Shown here: positions 49,881 to 57,963 of the stretch, one piece after another
Position numbering within the stretch: position 1 is the first letter of the stretch
Layout of the letters: each line of letters begins with the position of its first letter
From: JBEVOS01 sp964564595
GTDB taxonomy: Bacteria > Pseudomonadota > Alphaproteobacteria > Caulobacterales > Aquidulcibacteraceae
Length of the DNA: 64,000 nucleotides
NCBI GenBank assembly: GCA_964564595.1
Contig: CAZMCA010000001.1
Span: forward strand, 1-64,000
Reading direction: 5' to 3'
Notes under the pieces: generated by a model
The model's database searches: none
Seen by the model: only the letters and a program-made list of their open reading frames with translations
Told to the model about the DNA's origin: nothing
Translations under genes and position numbers: made by a program

Positions 49881-51365
49881 ATGACCGAGCTTGACGTCCG
49901 TTCCGCCCGCAAAGACCAGCTTGTCGCTGGCGGCAAGTATGATTGGGAAGTGATCATCGGCCTCGAAGTGCACGCACAGGTGCGTTCGAAGGCGAAACTT
50001 TTCTCTGGCGCCAGCGCGGCATATGGCGGCGAACCGAACGCCCATGTCTCGATTGTCGATGCGGCGATGCCGGGCATGCTGCCGGTGATCAACAGATTTT
50101 GTGTGGAGCAGGCGGTGCGCACCGGCCTAGGGCTCAATGCACAGATTCATCTGAAGAGCCGGTTTGACCGGAAGAATTATTTCTATCCCGATTTGCCCCA
50201 GGGTTATCAGATCTCGCAATTTCAGCACCCGATCGTGGGTGAGGGCGAAGTGCTAATCGAGCCGGATGGCGAAGAGCCGGTGACGATCCGCGTCGAGCGG
50301 CTGCACCTCGAGCAAGACGCCGGCAAGTCCATCCACGACCTCTCCCCTACCGAGACGTTCGTCGATCTCAATCGTTCAGGCGTGGCGCTGATGGAGATCG
50401 TCTCGCGTCCCGATATGCGCAGCGCGAAGGAGGCGGGCGCTTACTTCAACAAGCTGCGCTCGATCGTGCGCGCGCTCGGCACGTGCGACGGCAACATGGA
50501 AGAGGGCTCGATGCGGGCCGATGTGAACGTGTCCGTGCGCCGGCCCGGAACGCCCTTCGGCACGCGCTGCGAGATCAAGAACGTCAATTCCGTGCGGTTC
50601 ATGGCGCAAGCGATCGAGTACGAATCGCGCCGCCAGATCGAGATTCTCGAAGACGGCGGCACGATCGATCAGGAAACGCGCGGTTTCGACCCAACAACAG
50701 GCGAGACGCGCACGCAGCGCTCCAAGGAAGACGCGCACGATTATCGCTACTTCCCCGACCCAGATCTGCTGCCGCTCGAACTCGATCAAGCTTGGGTCGA
50801 TGAAATCAAGCGCACGCTGCCGGAACTACCGGACGCAAAGCGCGCGCGCTTCGAAAGCGCGTACGGCCTCTCCCCGTACGACGCGCGCGTGCTTGCGGGT
50901 GATGCAGAGAGCGCTGCGTTCTTCGAAACGGTCGCGAAGGGCCGCGACGCCAAGCAGGCTGCAAACTGGGTAACCCAAGAGCTCGCGGCCGCGCTCAACA
51001 AAGCGCAGCTTGATCTTGGCCAGTCGCCGGTGAAAGCCGATGCGCTCGGCGCGCTGATCGATCTCATCAAGGACGGCACCATCTACGGCAAGATCGCCAA
51101 AGACGTGTTCGCCAAGATGTTTGAGACCGGCGATGCGCCCGGCGCCATCGTCGAGCGTGAAGGGCTGCGCCAGGTCACCGATACCGGCGCGATCGAAAAA
51201 GCGATCGACGATCTGATGGCGGCCAACGCCGACAAGGTGGCGGACGTTCAAAAGAACCCGAAGGCGTTCGGTTGGTGGGTCGGTCAGGTGATGAAGGCGA
51301 CGGGCGGCAAGGCGAACCCGGCCGCGGTGAACGAGCTTCTCAAAGCCAAGCTTGGCGTGAGCTGA
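49881..51365 (+). CDS. gatB: Asp/Glu-tRNA amidotransferase subunit B
   Basis: A 494-residue GatB, the subunit that binds misacylated tRNA and activates it with ATP before amidation. The signature VIIGLEVHAQVRSKAKLFSG is near residue 25, LPQGYQISQFQHPI near 110, and CEIKNVNSVRFMAQAIEYES near 230; the C-terminus ends with a YqeY-like helical tail (GWWVGQVMKATGGKANPAAV). It completes the GatCAB set in this window, about 10 kb from gatC-gatA. A membrane protein gene starts 7 bases after it. Confidence 0.96.
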   Translation: MTELDVRSARKDQLVAGGKYDWEVIIGLEVHAQVRSKAKLFSGASAAYGGEPNAHVSIVDAAMPGMLPVINRFCVEQAVRTGLGLNAQIHLKSRFDRKNYFYPDLPQGYQISQFQHPIVGEGEVLIEPDGEEPVTIRVERLHLEQDAGKSIHDLSPTETFVDLNRSGVALMEIVSRPDMRSAKEAGAYFNKLRSIVRALGTCDGNMEEGSMRADVNVSVRRPGTPFGTRCEIKNVNSVRFMAQAIEYESRRQIEILEDGGTIDQETRGFDPTTGETRTQRSKEDAHDYRYFPDPDLLPLELDQAWVDEIKRTLPELPDAKRARFESAYGLSPYDARVLAGDAESAAFFETVAKGRDAKQAANWVTQELAAALNKAQLDLGQSPVKADALGALIDLIKDGTIYGKIAKDVFAKMFETGDAPGAIVEREGLRQVTDTGAIEKAIDDLMAANADKVADVQKNPKAFGWWVGQVMKATGGKANPAAVNELLKAKLGVS

Positions 51366-51372
51366 GGGCGTA

Positions 51373-51735
51373 ATGGCGTTCCTCGAGCGCGATCACATCC
51401 GCTCGGCGGTTCGCTTCTGGGAATTTGCGCGCATCCTCTACAATCTCGCGCTGCTGACGCTCGTGATGATCTTGCTGTTCGCCAATCTCGGCGCGTTCGA
51501 GTGGCAGGTCATCTTGAGCTGGATACCGGGCATGCTGATGCTTGCGGTGCTGGCGAACGTCGTGTTCTGCGTTGCCTATCCGCTTGACCTGATCGCGCAA
51601 GCGACGCCGCTCAACGCGTACATCACGCCGATCCGCTGGACGTTGCTTGTGCTGGGCACGCTGCAGGCCATCGCGCTCGCAGCCATTGTGCTCTTCGGGA
51701 TGACCTTCGCAGGCGGCCTTGGCCCGGGCGACTAG
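51373..51735 (+). CDS. small three-helix membrane protein
   Basis: A 120-residue inner-membrane protein with three hydrophobic helices (ALLTLVMILLFANLGAF, MLMLAVLANVVFCVAYPL, TLLVLGTLQAIALAAIVL). The soluble start MAFLERDHIRSAVRFWEFAR is basic/aromatic. No function is known to me. It starts 7 bases after gatB and is probably co-transcribed. Its stop is shared at a CTAG with the minus-strand gene that faces it. Confidence 0.75.
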   Translation: MAFLERDHIRSAVRFWEFARILYNLALLTLVMILLFANLGAFEWQVILSWIPGMLMLAVLANVVFCVAYPLDLIAQATPLNAYITPIRWTLLVLGTLQAIALAAIVLFGMTFAGGLGPGD

Positions 51736-51932
51736 CGCGCGAACGAAGAAGCCGCGCCAATCGCAAGGCCTGGGCGAGGCAATGTGGCGGGCGGAATGCG
51801 CGCAGCTGATGTGCGGGCGGCGGGCAGGTTGGCGCGCATCTGTGTTTGCACGAAGTCGGCATGGCGCTCAGCGAGTTGCGCTCCGCCCGGCAGCGCCGTC
51901 ATCATCACGTAAGCCCACAGAAAGATGAGCAT
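51732..51932 (-). CDS. small hypothetical protein with strong ribosome site
   Basis: A 66-residue protein: MLIFLWAYVMMTALPGGAQL, then a polar and Pro/Ala-rich tail (NLPAARTSAARIPPATLPRP). The first 18 residues are hydrophobic and may act as a signal or membrane anchor. The call rests on AAGGAG six bases before the ATG at 51932, the best ribosome site in the neighbourhood, and on the tail-to-tail CTAG overlap seen for other genes here. Function unknown. Confidence 0.6.
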   Translation of the reverse strand: MLIFLWAYVMMTALPGGAQLAERHADFVQTQMRANLPAARTSAARIPPATLPRPGLAIGAASSFAR

Positions 51933-52056
51933 CGCGCGCTCCTTAGCAGATGCGGGAGCGTGCGCGCGAAGCGTTGAAAGGGCGTTAAGCATACGCAACC
52001 ACCCCGGCGGTTTCCCACCGGGGCGGCGCGCACTTTCAGAGGTTCGATCGGCGGTC

Positions 52057-52551
52057 TTAGTTCGACAAGATCGCCGAAAGGATCACGCCCGTCGCGATGC
52101 CGACGAGCAGGTAGTCGCCGCGATCATCGCGCACCCAATGGTAGCCCCGCGGCGGCGCATTCAGGTGACGATAGCTGCGATAGTCGACGCGCTGCCAACG
52201 ATCGCGGTAGTAGGCCGGAACGCGGTCGCCGCGGCGCCAAGCGTGATAGCCGGGGTTAAAACCCGGGCGGCCGTAATAGGCGGCCGGCGGCGGGCCGTAA
52301 TACCAGCGGCCATTGTAGTTGTAGCCATTGTGGCGGCGGTTATCCCAGCGGGACTCCCGATAGCCGTCACGGCGCCCTTCGTTATAGGCGCGGCGCTCGT
52401 CGCGCCGGTCGTCACGCCAATCGCCACGGCGATGGTCGCGATCACGGTCGTAGCCACGTTCGTGGCGGGGCGGGTCAGCATACGCAGGCGCTGCGGCCAG
52501 CGGGGCAAACGCCGTCACTGCGGCGACCGCCATAAGTGCAAGACGTTTCAT
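52057..52551 (-). CDS. RcnB family protein
   Basis: A 164-residue periplasmic protein. The signal peptide MKRLALMAVAAVTAFAPLAA is followed by an Arg/Asp/Tyr-rich region (PPRHERGYDRDRDHRRGDWR) and the conserved RcnB C-terminal domain (WRRGDRVPAYYRDRWQRVDY, PRGYHWVRDDRGDYLLVGIA). RcnB proteins modulate nickel/cobalt export in E. coli, but most alphaproteobacterial members have unknown roles. The ATG at 52551 has ggagagag before it. It faces the small gene at 51732 on the same strand with a 120-base gap. Confidence 0.87.
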   Translation of the reverse strand: MKRLALMAVAAVTAFAPLAAAPAYADPPRHERGYDRDRDHRRGDWRDDRRDERRAYNEGRRDGYRESRWDNRRHNGYNYNGRWYYGPPPAAYYGRPGFNPGYHAWRRGDRVPAYYRDRWQRVDYRSYRHLNAPPRGYHWVRDDRGDYLLVGIATGVILSAILSN

Positions 52552-52929
52552 CACTCTCTCTCCTTCGTCCCTTGCCGCAGAAACGGCGTGGGTTTCGAAA
52601 TTGATCCCTCTCACGTCAGAAGGTGTCAGAAGCGCCCTGAACCGTGACTGAATGCGTCTTGTGTAAAACAGTTAAGTTGTGACGAGTTGTGTCGCGCTCG
52701 CGGCGCGTATTGATCTCGTCGCGCGCATAGGTAAACGCAGCGTTTGTCTTCGTGTGCGCAAGGTAAAACGCAAAAAACCAAGTCGAGGCTGATAGCGTTT
52801 AACCCTATCTCAAATAAAGCACGTCAAATGTCTCCCCGACGGCGCGAAAAATGCACGTCAGTGGGGCGAGACGCGGATGACGCCAAAACGGCGCAGCGCT
52901 TCTCGCAGTGAGACAAGGGAGTGGCCAGA
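52552..52929. other. intergenic region between the RcnB-like and Sel1-like genes
   Basis: These 378 bases are less GC-rich than their surroundings and contain no gene that I can see. They hold the divergent promoters of both genes. A near-CtrA sequence TTAA-N7-TCAA lies at 52799-52813. Confidence 0.55.
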
Positions 52930-53199
52930 ATGGCCTACACGGATATGGAAATCGCGCAGGCGCACCAAGCCGCCAGCGCCGGTCAATGCGAAGATCTCTA
53001 CAAGCTCGGCCTCATCTACGCGACGGGCCAGGGCGGTGAGGTCGATCTCATTGAAGCGCACAAGTGGTTCAACCTCGCCGCCATGCGCGGGTCGATGGAA
53101 GCCCGTGACAGCCGCAAGGAACTGTCGGGTCTCATGAGCCCCACCGAAATCGCGAGCGCGCAGAAAGCCGCGCGCGAATGGCTGGATATGCGCCACTAA
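52930..53199 (+). CDS. Sel1-like repeat protein
   Basis: An 89-residue protein with one to two Sel1-type helical repeats: CEDLYKLGLIYATGQGGEVD and LIEAHKWFNLAAMRGSMEAR are the helix pair, followed by SAQKAAREWLDMRH. Such modules mediate protein-protein contacts. The ATG at 52930 is preferred over a GTG at 52921 because the purine site aaggga stands 10 bases before the ATG but only one before the GTG. No signal peptide. The partner is unknown. It is convergent with the hfsD-like gene. Confidence 0.8.
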   Translation: MAYTDMEIAQAHQAASAGQCEDLYKLGLIYATGQGGEVDLIEAHKWFNLAAMRGSMEARDSRKELSGLMSPTEIASAQKAAREWLDMRH

Positions 53200-53232
53200 T
53201 CCAAGCTCTTGCTTGGAAGTGGCGTAACCGCT

Positions 53233-53961
53233 CTAGCGGTTCCGATCGCCGTTCAGGTCGTAATAGAGGCTGAACTGGATCGGCAGCGCTTCGCGCACAT
53301 ATTGCTGCATGAAGAGGCCGACCTGGCCGATGCGCGAGCGCGGAACGAACACCACGTCATAACGCGCCAGCGGCGTCGCTTCGGGCACGCCCTCGCGAAT
53401 GGCGCCCGTCGTGAGATCGACGCTGCGCACGCTGTTCTCCCCTCTCGCACGCGAGAGGATCAGCACGTCGTCACGCTTGGCGCTCGAAAGAAAGCCGCCG
53501 GCCATCGAAACGGCCTGCAGGGCGTCCACGTAGGCGGGCATTTCATAGACGCCGGGGCGGGCGACTTCGCCGCCCACGAACACCTGCCGCGACCCGTATG
53601 ATTTCGGCACCACGTCGATTTCCGGCGCGCGCAGTTGTGTCGCGTACGCCATCTGCAGCGCTGCTTCGAGTTCGCCTTCGGTGCGTTCGGCTGCGCGAAC
53701 CGGCTCGATCAAGGGCAGGGCGATGCGCCCGTCCGGCGCCACCGTCACCGTGCGTGAGAGTTCGGGCGCGGAAGCGATGATGATCTCGACCTCGTCGCCC
53801 GGATAGAAGCGATAGTCAGGGCTTTCATCGGTGTAGGGCGCAAACGCCGCGGCCGGCGTGTCGTCCGCACGCGCATGGCTCGTCGTCGCCGCACAGCCTG
53901 CAAAACCGGCCGCAACCGCCACCGCCAGCATGCCGATAAAGCTTCTCGACATCCGCTTCAA
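53233..53961 (-). CDS. hfsD: Wza-like polysaccharide export protein (HfsD-like)
   Basis: A 242-residue lipoprotein (lipobox FAGC, Cys at about residue 23). The poly-export domain is YRFYPGDEVEIIIASAPELS then RTVTVAPDGRIALPLIEPVR, followed by an SLBB domain (RQVFVGGEVARPGVYEMPAY and LQAVSMAGGFLSSAKRDDVL). It is short, with no C-terminal amphipathic membrane helix, as in Caulobacter HfsD, and should form part of the outer-membrane channel that exports the surface polysaccharide. Its divergent partner is the Wzz-like gene and the rest of the holdfast-type cluster lies beyond. Assignment to hfsD is by context. Confidence 0.78.
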   Translation of the reverse strand: MKRMSRSFIGMLAVAVAAGFAGCAATTSHARADDTPAAAFAPYTDESPDYRFYPGDEVEIIIASAPELSRTVTVAPDGRIALPLIEPVRAAERTEGELEAALQMAYATQLRAPEIDVVPKSYGSRQVFVGGEVARPGVYEMPAYVDALQAVSMAGGFLSSAKRDDVLILSRARGENSVRSVDLTTGAIREGVPEATPLARYDVVFVPRSRIGQVGLFMQQYVREALPIQFSLYYDLNGDRNR

Positions 53962-53971
53962 CTCCGTTCGT

Positions 53972-54039
53972 TCGACTGGTTTTTGAGCGGTTTGCGAGCA
54001 AAGCGCGCGCCACGACTCAACACTTCATCAACCAGTCGA
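53972..54039. promoter_or_regulatory. 10-bp inverted repeat between hfsD- and hfsA-like genes
   Basis: tcgactggtt at 53972-53981 is the exact reverse complement of aaccagtcga at 54030-54039. The arms are 48 bases apart and lie between the divergent start codons. This could be two half-sites for a regulator or a base-paired mRNA leader. Confidence 0.4.
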
Positions 54040-54107
54040 GCGTGCCGTATCGAGAGTGAACGAGTGTTTACCAAATCGCAGCGAAGCTCTGGTGAAAGTG
54101 GGCCGGC

Positions 54108-55646
54108 ATGACCGACTCGACCGCCACCAGCGCAGCGCGCGCAAAATCCGCCTTGGGCTGGGCCAGCGCCGCAAAGCTCGGCCTTCCCGATATCGCCGCC
54201 ATGCTGTGGGCGGAGCGTGCGATTGTGCTCATCGTCGGCGGCGTGCTGGCGTGTGCGGCGATCGGCATCGCGTTCCTCGCGCCCAAGACGTTCGAGGCGC
54301 GCTCGGAGCTGCTGGTGCGGCTGGGCCAGGAATACGTCTACCAACCGACCACCGGCGCGGCCGGCGCGGGGGCGACGCCGGACATGGAATCCGTCGTCAA
54401 CGCCGAGCTTCAATTGCTGCGCAGCCCCGAAGTCGCGCGCCGCACCATCCGCGAAATTGGCGCAACCACGCTCTACCCCGATCTACGCGGCGCCCCGGAA
54501 GCGCGTCGTGAAGCACTGGCGCTCAAGGCGTTTTCCGAGGCGTTCAGCGCGGGCTCCGCGCCGCGCAGCCCCGGCGTCTCGCTCGCGTTCGAACACAAGA
54601 ACGCGGAGATCTCTGCCCGCGCGCTCAACACGCTGGTCGATCGCTACCTCACTTATCGCCGCGAAGTGCTAACGGGCGGCGAGTCCGAGGCGTTGGCCCG
54701 CCAGGCTGGCGAGTTCGACACGCGCGTCGGAGAAGCGACGGGCGAGCTTTCGACCTTCCTCACCGCCAACGAGATCGGCGACTTCGACAGCGAACTTGAA
54801 GCCACCGCCGCGCGCGCCACCGACACCGAAACCCAACTGCTCGACGCCCAATCCAAGCGCCGCGAAGCCGAGGGACGGGTCAGCGCTCTACGCGCCCGCT
54901 ACAATTCCGAGCCCGCCGAGATTACCCTCTATTCCGATAGCGACGCCCGCGCGACGCTAGTTCAGCTCCAGGTCGAACGCGAGCAATTGCTCGCGCGCTA
55001 CCAGCCGGATGCGCCGCCCGTCCGCGCCGTCGATCGCCGCATCCAGCAGCTTCAGACGTTCTTGAGTGATGGTGATCCCGCCAGCCTCACGCGCCGCGGC
55101 CTCAATCCCGTCCGCCAGGACATCGCCAGCCAGCTGTTCGCCGTCGAAGCCGAAGCGCGCGCCCAGCGCTCGCGCGAGACCGAACTGACATCGCAACGCG
55201 AAGCGCTCCGCGCACGTCTGCGCCGCTTGCAGGAACTCGAGCCCCAATATCGCCAACTCGCGCGGTCCCGCACGATCCTGGAACAGAACGCGCAAAACTT
55301 CGCCGCCCGCGCCGAAGAAAGCCGCGCTTACGATCAACTGCTCGGCCGTTCGACGGACAATATCAGCATCGTCGAGCGCGCCGTGCCGCCAGCGCAAGGC
55401 AAGAGCCTGCGTGCGCCGATTGCGCTCGCGGGCTTGCTGCTTGCGGGCGTCATCGCGCTCGCCGCCGGTCTCGCGCGTGGGCTGATGCGCCGCAATTTCC
55501 CAACACCGCAGAGCGCGGCGCGCACATTGGGCGCACCGGTGCTCGCCGTCACGCCCGTCGCCAAAGCGCCGGCGAAAGCCAAGCCGCCAAAGCCTGCCAA
55601 CGATCACGCAAAGCCTGCGTTCTCGCGGGCCGGAGCAACGAAATGA
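54108..55646 (+). CDS. hfsA: Wzz/GumC-like chain-length determinant (HfsA-like)
   Basis: A 512-residue polysaccharide co-polymerase. The N-terminal membrane helix is IVLIVGGVLACAAIGIAFLA (about residues 37-56) with the Wzz start FEARSELLVRLGQEY after it; a long periplasmic coiled-coil follows (for example ATDTETQLLDAQSKRREAEG); the second helix is IALAGLLLAGVIALAAGLAR near residue 440, with a Pro-rich segment before it (RAVPPAQGKSLRAP). It lacks the C-terminal tyrosine-kinase domain, which is supplied separately by the next gene. It controls polymer length across the inner membrane. The stop overlaps the next start (ATGA). Confidence 0.82.
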   Translation: MTDSTATSAARAKSALGWASAAKLGLPDIAAMLWAERAIVLIVGGVLACAAIGIAFLAPKTFEARSELLVRLGQEYVYQPTTGAAGAGATPDMESVVNAELQLLRSPEVARRTIREIGATTLYPDLRGAPEARREALALKAFSEAFSAGSAPRSPGVSLAFEHKNAEISARALNTLVDRYLTYRREVLTGGESEALARQAGEFDTRVGEATGELSTFLTANEIGDFDSELEATAARATDTETQLLDAQSKRREAEGRVSALRARYNSEPAEITLYSDSDARATLVQLQVEREQLLARYQPDAPPVRAVDRRIQQLQTFLSDGDPASLTRRGLNPVRQDIASQLFAVEAEARAQRSRETELTSQREALRARLRRLQELEPQYRQLARSRTILEQNAQNFAARAEESRAYDQLLGRSTDNISIVERAVPPAQGKSLRAPIALAGLLLAGVIALAAGLARGLMRRNFPTPQSAARTLGAPVLAVTPVAKAPAKAKPPKPANDHAKPAFSRAGATK

Positions 55647-56311
55647 CCGCGCCCCTCGCCGGCGTTCTCGCCGCAGCTTGCGCAGCCCCGGGCCCCCACA
55701 CAGGCGCAGGGCGTACGGTCTTGTTCGTCTCCGCGCGTGCGGGTGAAGGCGTATCGACGACGGCGCGGGGCGCAGCCGAAGAGGCCGGCGCGCCGACGCT
55801 GCTCATCGATCTCGATCTCAAGCGCAACACGCACGCCGCGCACTATGAAGCGCGTGGCAAACTTGGGCCAGCGCTCGATGCGCGCGCTGGCGGCGCTTCG
55901 TTCTACCGCGTCGTGACAGCGGATAAGCAAGCCGTGCGCGAGCAGGCCCTGACCCGTCACCTCGTCACGCCGCATCTGCAAGTCACCGCGTTCAACGCAG
56001 GCGTCGTGCCGCCTGGCGGGCGCGTTCAGATTTCGGGAGATGGCGCCTATTGGGATGCATTGCGCGCGATGGGCGGTGTCGTCGCCGTCGATGCGCCGGC
56101 CCTGGAGCGCAATCCGGTCGCGCTCAAACTCGCGCGGCACATGGATGCGGTGGTGCTCGTCGTCTCGCCGGCTGCGCTGTCGGCGCCGGCTGCGATGGAA
56201 GCGCGCGCCGCCTTGACGCAGGCGGGCGCAAACGTTGTTGGCATCGTGTTCGCGCAAGCTAGCGCCGAAGCGATCGCGATCGACCGCTTCACACGCCGCG
56301 CAGCGGGCTGA
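55643..56311 (+). CDS. hfsB: CpsD/BY-kinase-like protein lacking the Walker A lysine (HfsB-like)
   Basis: A 222-residue protein in the place of the tyrosine-autokinase ATPase of the Wzz pair. The fold is visible as RTVLFVSARAGEGVSTTARG (Walker A region), APTLLIDLDLKR (Walker A' Asp) and VVAVDAPALERN / DAVVLVVSPAALSAPAAM. However, Walker A reads AGEGVST where active kinases have PGEGKST, so the ATP-binding Lys is missing, and the C-terminus has no tyrosine cluster. It is probably a structural or regulatory partner of the chain-length protein. Translationally coupled to it. Confidence 0.75.
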   Translation: MTAPLAGVLAAACAAPGPHTGAGRTVLFVSARAGEGVSTTARGAAEEAGAPTLLIDLDLKRNTHAAHYEARGKLGPALDARAGGASFYRVVTADKQAVREQALTRHLVTPHLQVTAFNAGVVPPGGRVQISGDGAYWDALRAMGGVVAVDAPALERNPVALKLARHMDAVVLVVSPAALSAPAAMEARAALTQAGANVVGIVFAQASAEAIAIDRFTRRAAG

Positions 56312-57199
56312 TCAGCCCGCGGCAGCGCCGTAGAATTTTTGCGGACGGAACCAGAGTACTTTTCCAAGTCCGCGCGCCGCGCGATCGGCGAGATCGAGCG
56401 CGTTGTCACGCCGAAGCGCCCATGCGCCGGCCGCTGCTGCGCCAAACAATGCGCCTTGCGCCGCGCCGACGCTCATATGACGCGCGAGCGCCGCGTAGTT
56501 ACGCCTATCATAAGCCGTTTCACACGGCCCCTGGCCGTAAGCGAACGCGCGCTTGAGCGCGTGGAGCACATTGAGGCGCGCGGGATCGACGTGTTCGACA
56601 ACGCCGCCTTCCGCGCTCCACGCAAACTTCCCACCGCGCGCGGCGAGCGCGGCGAAGAAGCGGTCATCCTCTCCCCCGGTCTCGTTCGCACGCGGATCGA
56701 ACGGCGCTTCGCCAAGCGCGGCGCGGGTGACGAGCGAATTGCCCATGCCATAGGGCGCTTCGCACGGGCCGCTCGTGGCCGGGCCGCTGCGCGCGTAGAG
56801 CGCTTCAAAATAGTCGGCGTGCGCGCCAGTAGCACGCGCCGCGACAGGCCCGAACACAGCGTCCGCGCCGGTTTCGCGCTGTGTGCGCGTAAGCGCTGAA
56901 AGCCAGCCGCGCGGCGCTTCCTGATCGTCGTCGAGCCAGGCGATGAAATCGCCAGTGGCAAGCGCAAGCGCGGCGTTGCGCGCATGCGCGACGCCCGCGC
57001 GGCGCTCATGGGCCCAAACGAACGTGCACGGCGCTTCGCGGGCGAGCGTTTCGATGGCATGTCGCGCCGAGTGTTCCGGCGCGTTATCGACCACTACGAC
57101 TTCCGTCTCGGGCGTTGCCTGCGCGAACACGCTGCGCACTGCACGCAACACGCCCTCCGGCCGCCGGAAAGTCGGGATCAGAACGCTCAGGCCGCGCAT
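56312..57199 (-). CDS. hfsG: family 2 glycosyltransferase (HfsG-like)
   Basis: A 295-residue GT-A glycosyltransferase. It starts MRGLSVLIPTFRRPEGVLRA; the nucleotide-sugar aspartates lie in VVVVDNAPEH and IAWLDDDQEAPRGWLSAL, and the acceptor-side region is GMGNSLVTRAA then ETGGEDDRFFAALAARGGKF. A hydrophobic C-terminus suggests membrane contact. It adds a sugar from a UDP- or other NDP-donor to the lipid-linked repeat unit. It is the last gene of the packed minus-strand operon, overlapping the deacetylase gene by 13 bases. HfsG is preferred from context and sequence style; the other GT is the alternative. Confidence 0.72.
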   Translation of the reverse strand: MRGLSVLIPTFRRPEGVLRAVRSVFAQATPETEVVVVDNAPEHSARHAIETLAREAPCTFVWAHERRAGVAHARNAALALATGDFIAWLDDDQEAPRGWLSALTRTQRETGADAVFGPVAARATGAHADYFEALYARSGPATSGPCEAPYGMGNSLVTRAALGEAPFDPRANETGGEDDRFFAALAARGGKFAWSAEGGVVEHVDPARLNVLHALKRAFAYGQGPCETAYDRRNYAALARHMSVGAAQGALFGAAAAGAWALRRDNALDLADRAARGLGKVLWFRPQKFYGAAAG

Positions 57200-57963
57200 G
57201 GCGCATCCTCGAATGCACGCGCGGCGATATCCGCAACGGGTGCGATGTCAAATCCAAGCGCGCCCGCGGCCCGCACGAGCGCCGTAAGCGCCTTGGGCGT
57301 TGTGCCGAATTTTGAAGGCCAATGGCCAACATCATGCGTGAAGGCGATTAGCCAACCATTCGTGCGCGCCGCTTCCACGAGGAGTTCGCGCACACCATCG
57401 AACGCGTCGGGGCCGTAATACGTGCACGCCCGCAACTGCGCGCGGTCAACACGGCCGGCGTTGACGCCCTTCAGAACGCCGCGCGCAGCGATAAAACGCA
57501 TCGGCAGCACCTGCTTCAGCCCATAGCGCGTTTCGCCATAAGGATAGGCCAGCGTGCGCAACGGCGCCGTGTGGCCCATCTCCGCGATCCCATCGGCGTT
57601 CTTTGCAAGGTCAAGCAGCGCGTCGCGCACGGGCAGGCGCGCTGCGTCAGCATGGGCAAAGCCGTGACAGCCGATTTCATGACCGGCTTCAGAAACTGCG
57701 AGGAGATCGCCGCCCGAGAAATTCACGCCGCACGGGCCGTCGCGCCCTGCAAGGCCAGCCGAAGCGTAGAACGTGCCGCGCACGCCAAGGTCAGCGAGCA
57801 AGGGCGCGCCAACGCGCGCGGCGCTCGCGGGAAAATCATCGAACGCAATGGAGAGAAGCGGGCGCGTGCTGATGAGGTCAGCAGGACGCGCCGCGCGCCA
57901 TTGGGTGACGCGCCTGCCGATGCGCGCGCCGATGTGGCGCGGCGGCGCGTAGGCGTCGATCAC
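57187..57963 (-). CDS. hfsH: polysaccharide deacetylase (HfsH-like)
   Basis: A 258-residue NodB-type carbohydrate esterase. The metal/catalytic motifs are LSIAFDDFPASAARV (Asp-Asp) and EAGHEIGCHGFAHADAA (His-x3-His), with YPYGETRYGL and LIAFTHDVGHWPSKFG as motifs 3 and 5. GLAGRDGPCG after RGTFYAS is like HfsH, the holdfast N-acetylglucosamine deacetylase. There is no signal peptide, so it should act on lipid-linked or cytoplasmic polymer. A GTG start at 57963 overlaps the upstream GT stop by four bases (GTGA); longer frames run inside that gene. Confidence 0.8.
   Translation of the reverse strand: MIDAYAPPRHIGARIGRRVTQWRAARPADLISTRPLLSIAFDDFPASAARVGAPLLADLGVRGTFYASAGLAGRDGPCGVNFSGGDLLAVSEAGHEIGCHGFAHADAARLPVRDALLDLAKNADGIAEMGHTAPLRTLAYPYGETRYGLKQVLPMRFIAARGVLKGVNAGRVDRAQLRACTYYGPDAFDGVRELLVEAARTNGWLIAFTHDVGHWPSKFGTTPKALTALVRAAGALGFDIAPVADIAARAFEDAPCAA

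Noticed and set aside
52002..52023. 6-bp GC hairpin downstream of the RcnB-like gene
   Set aside because: Ten-base loop and no T-tract.
53201..53241. Two short hairpins between the convergent Sel1-like and HfsD-like genes
   Set aside because: 6-bp stems without T-runs, one overlapping the hfsD stop; too weak to call as terminators.
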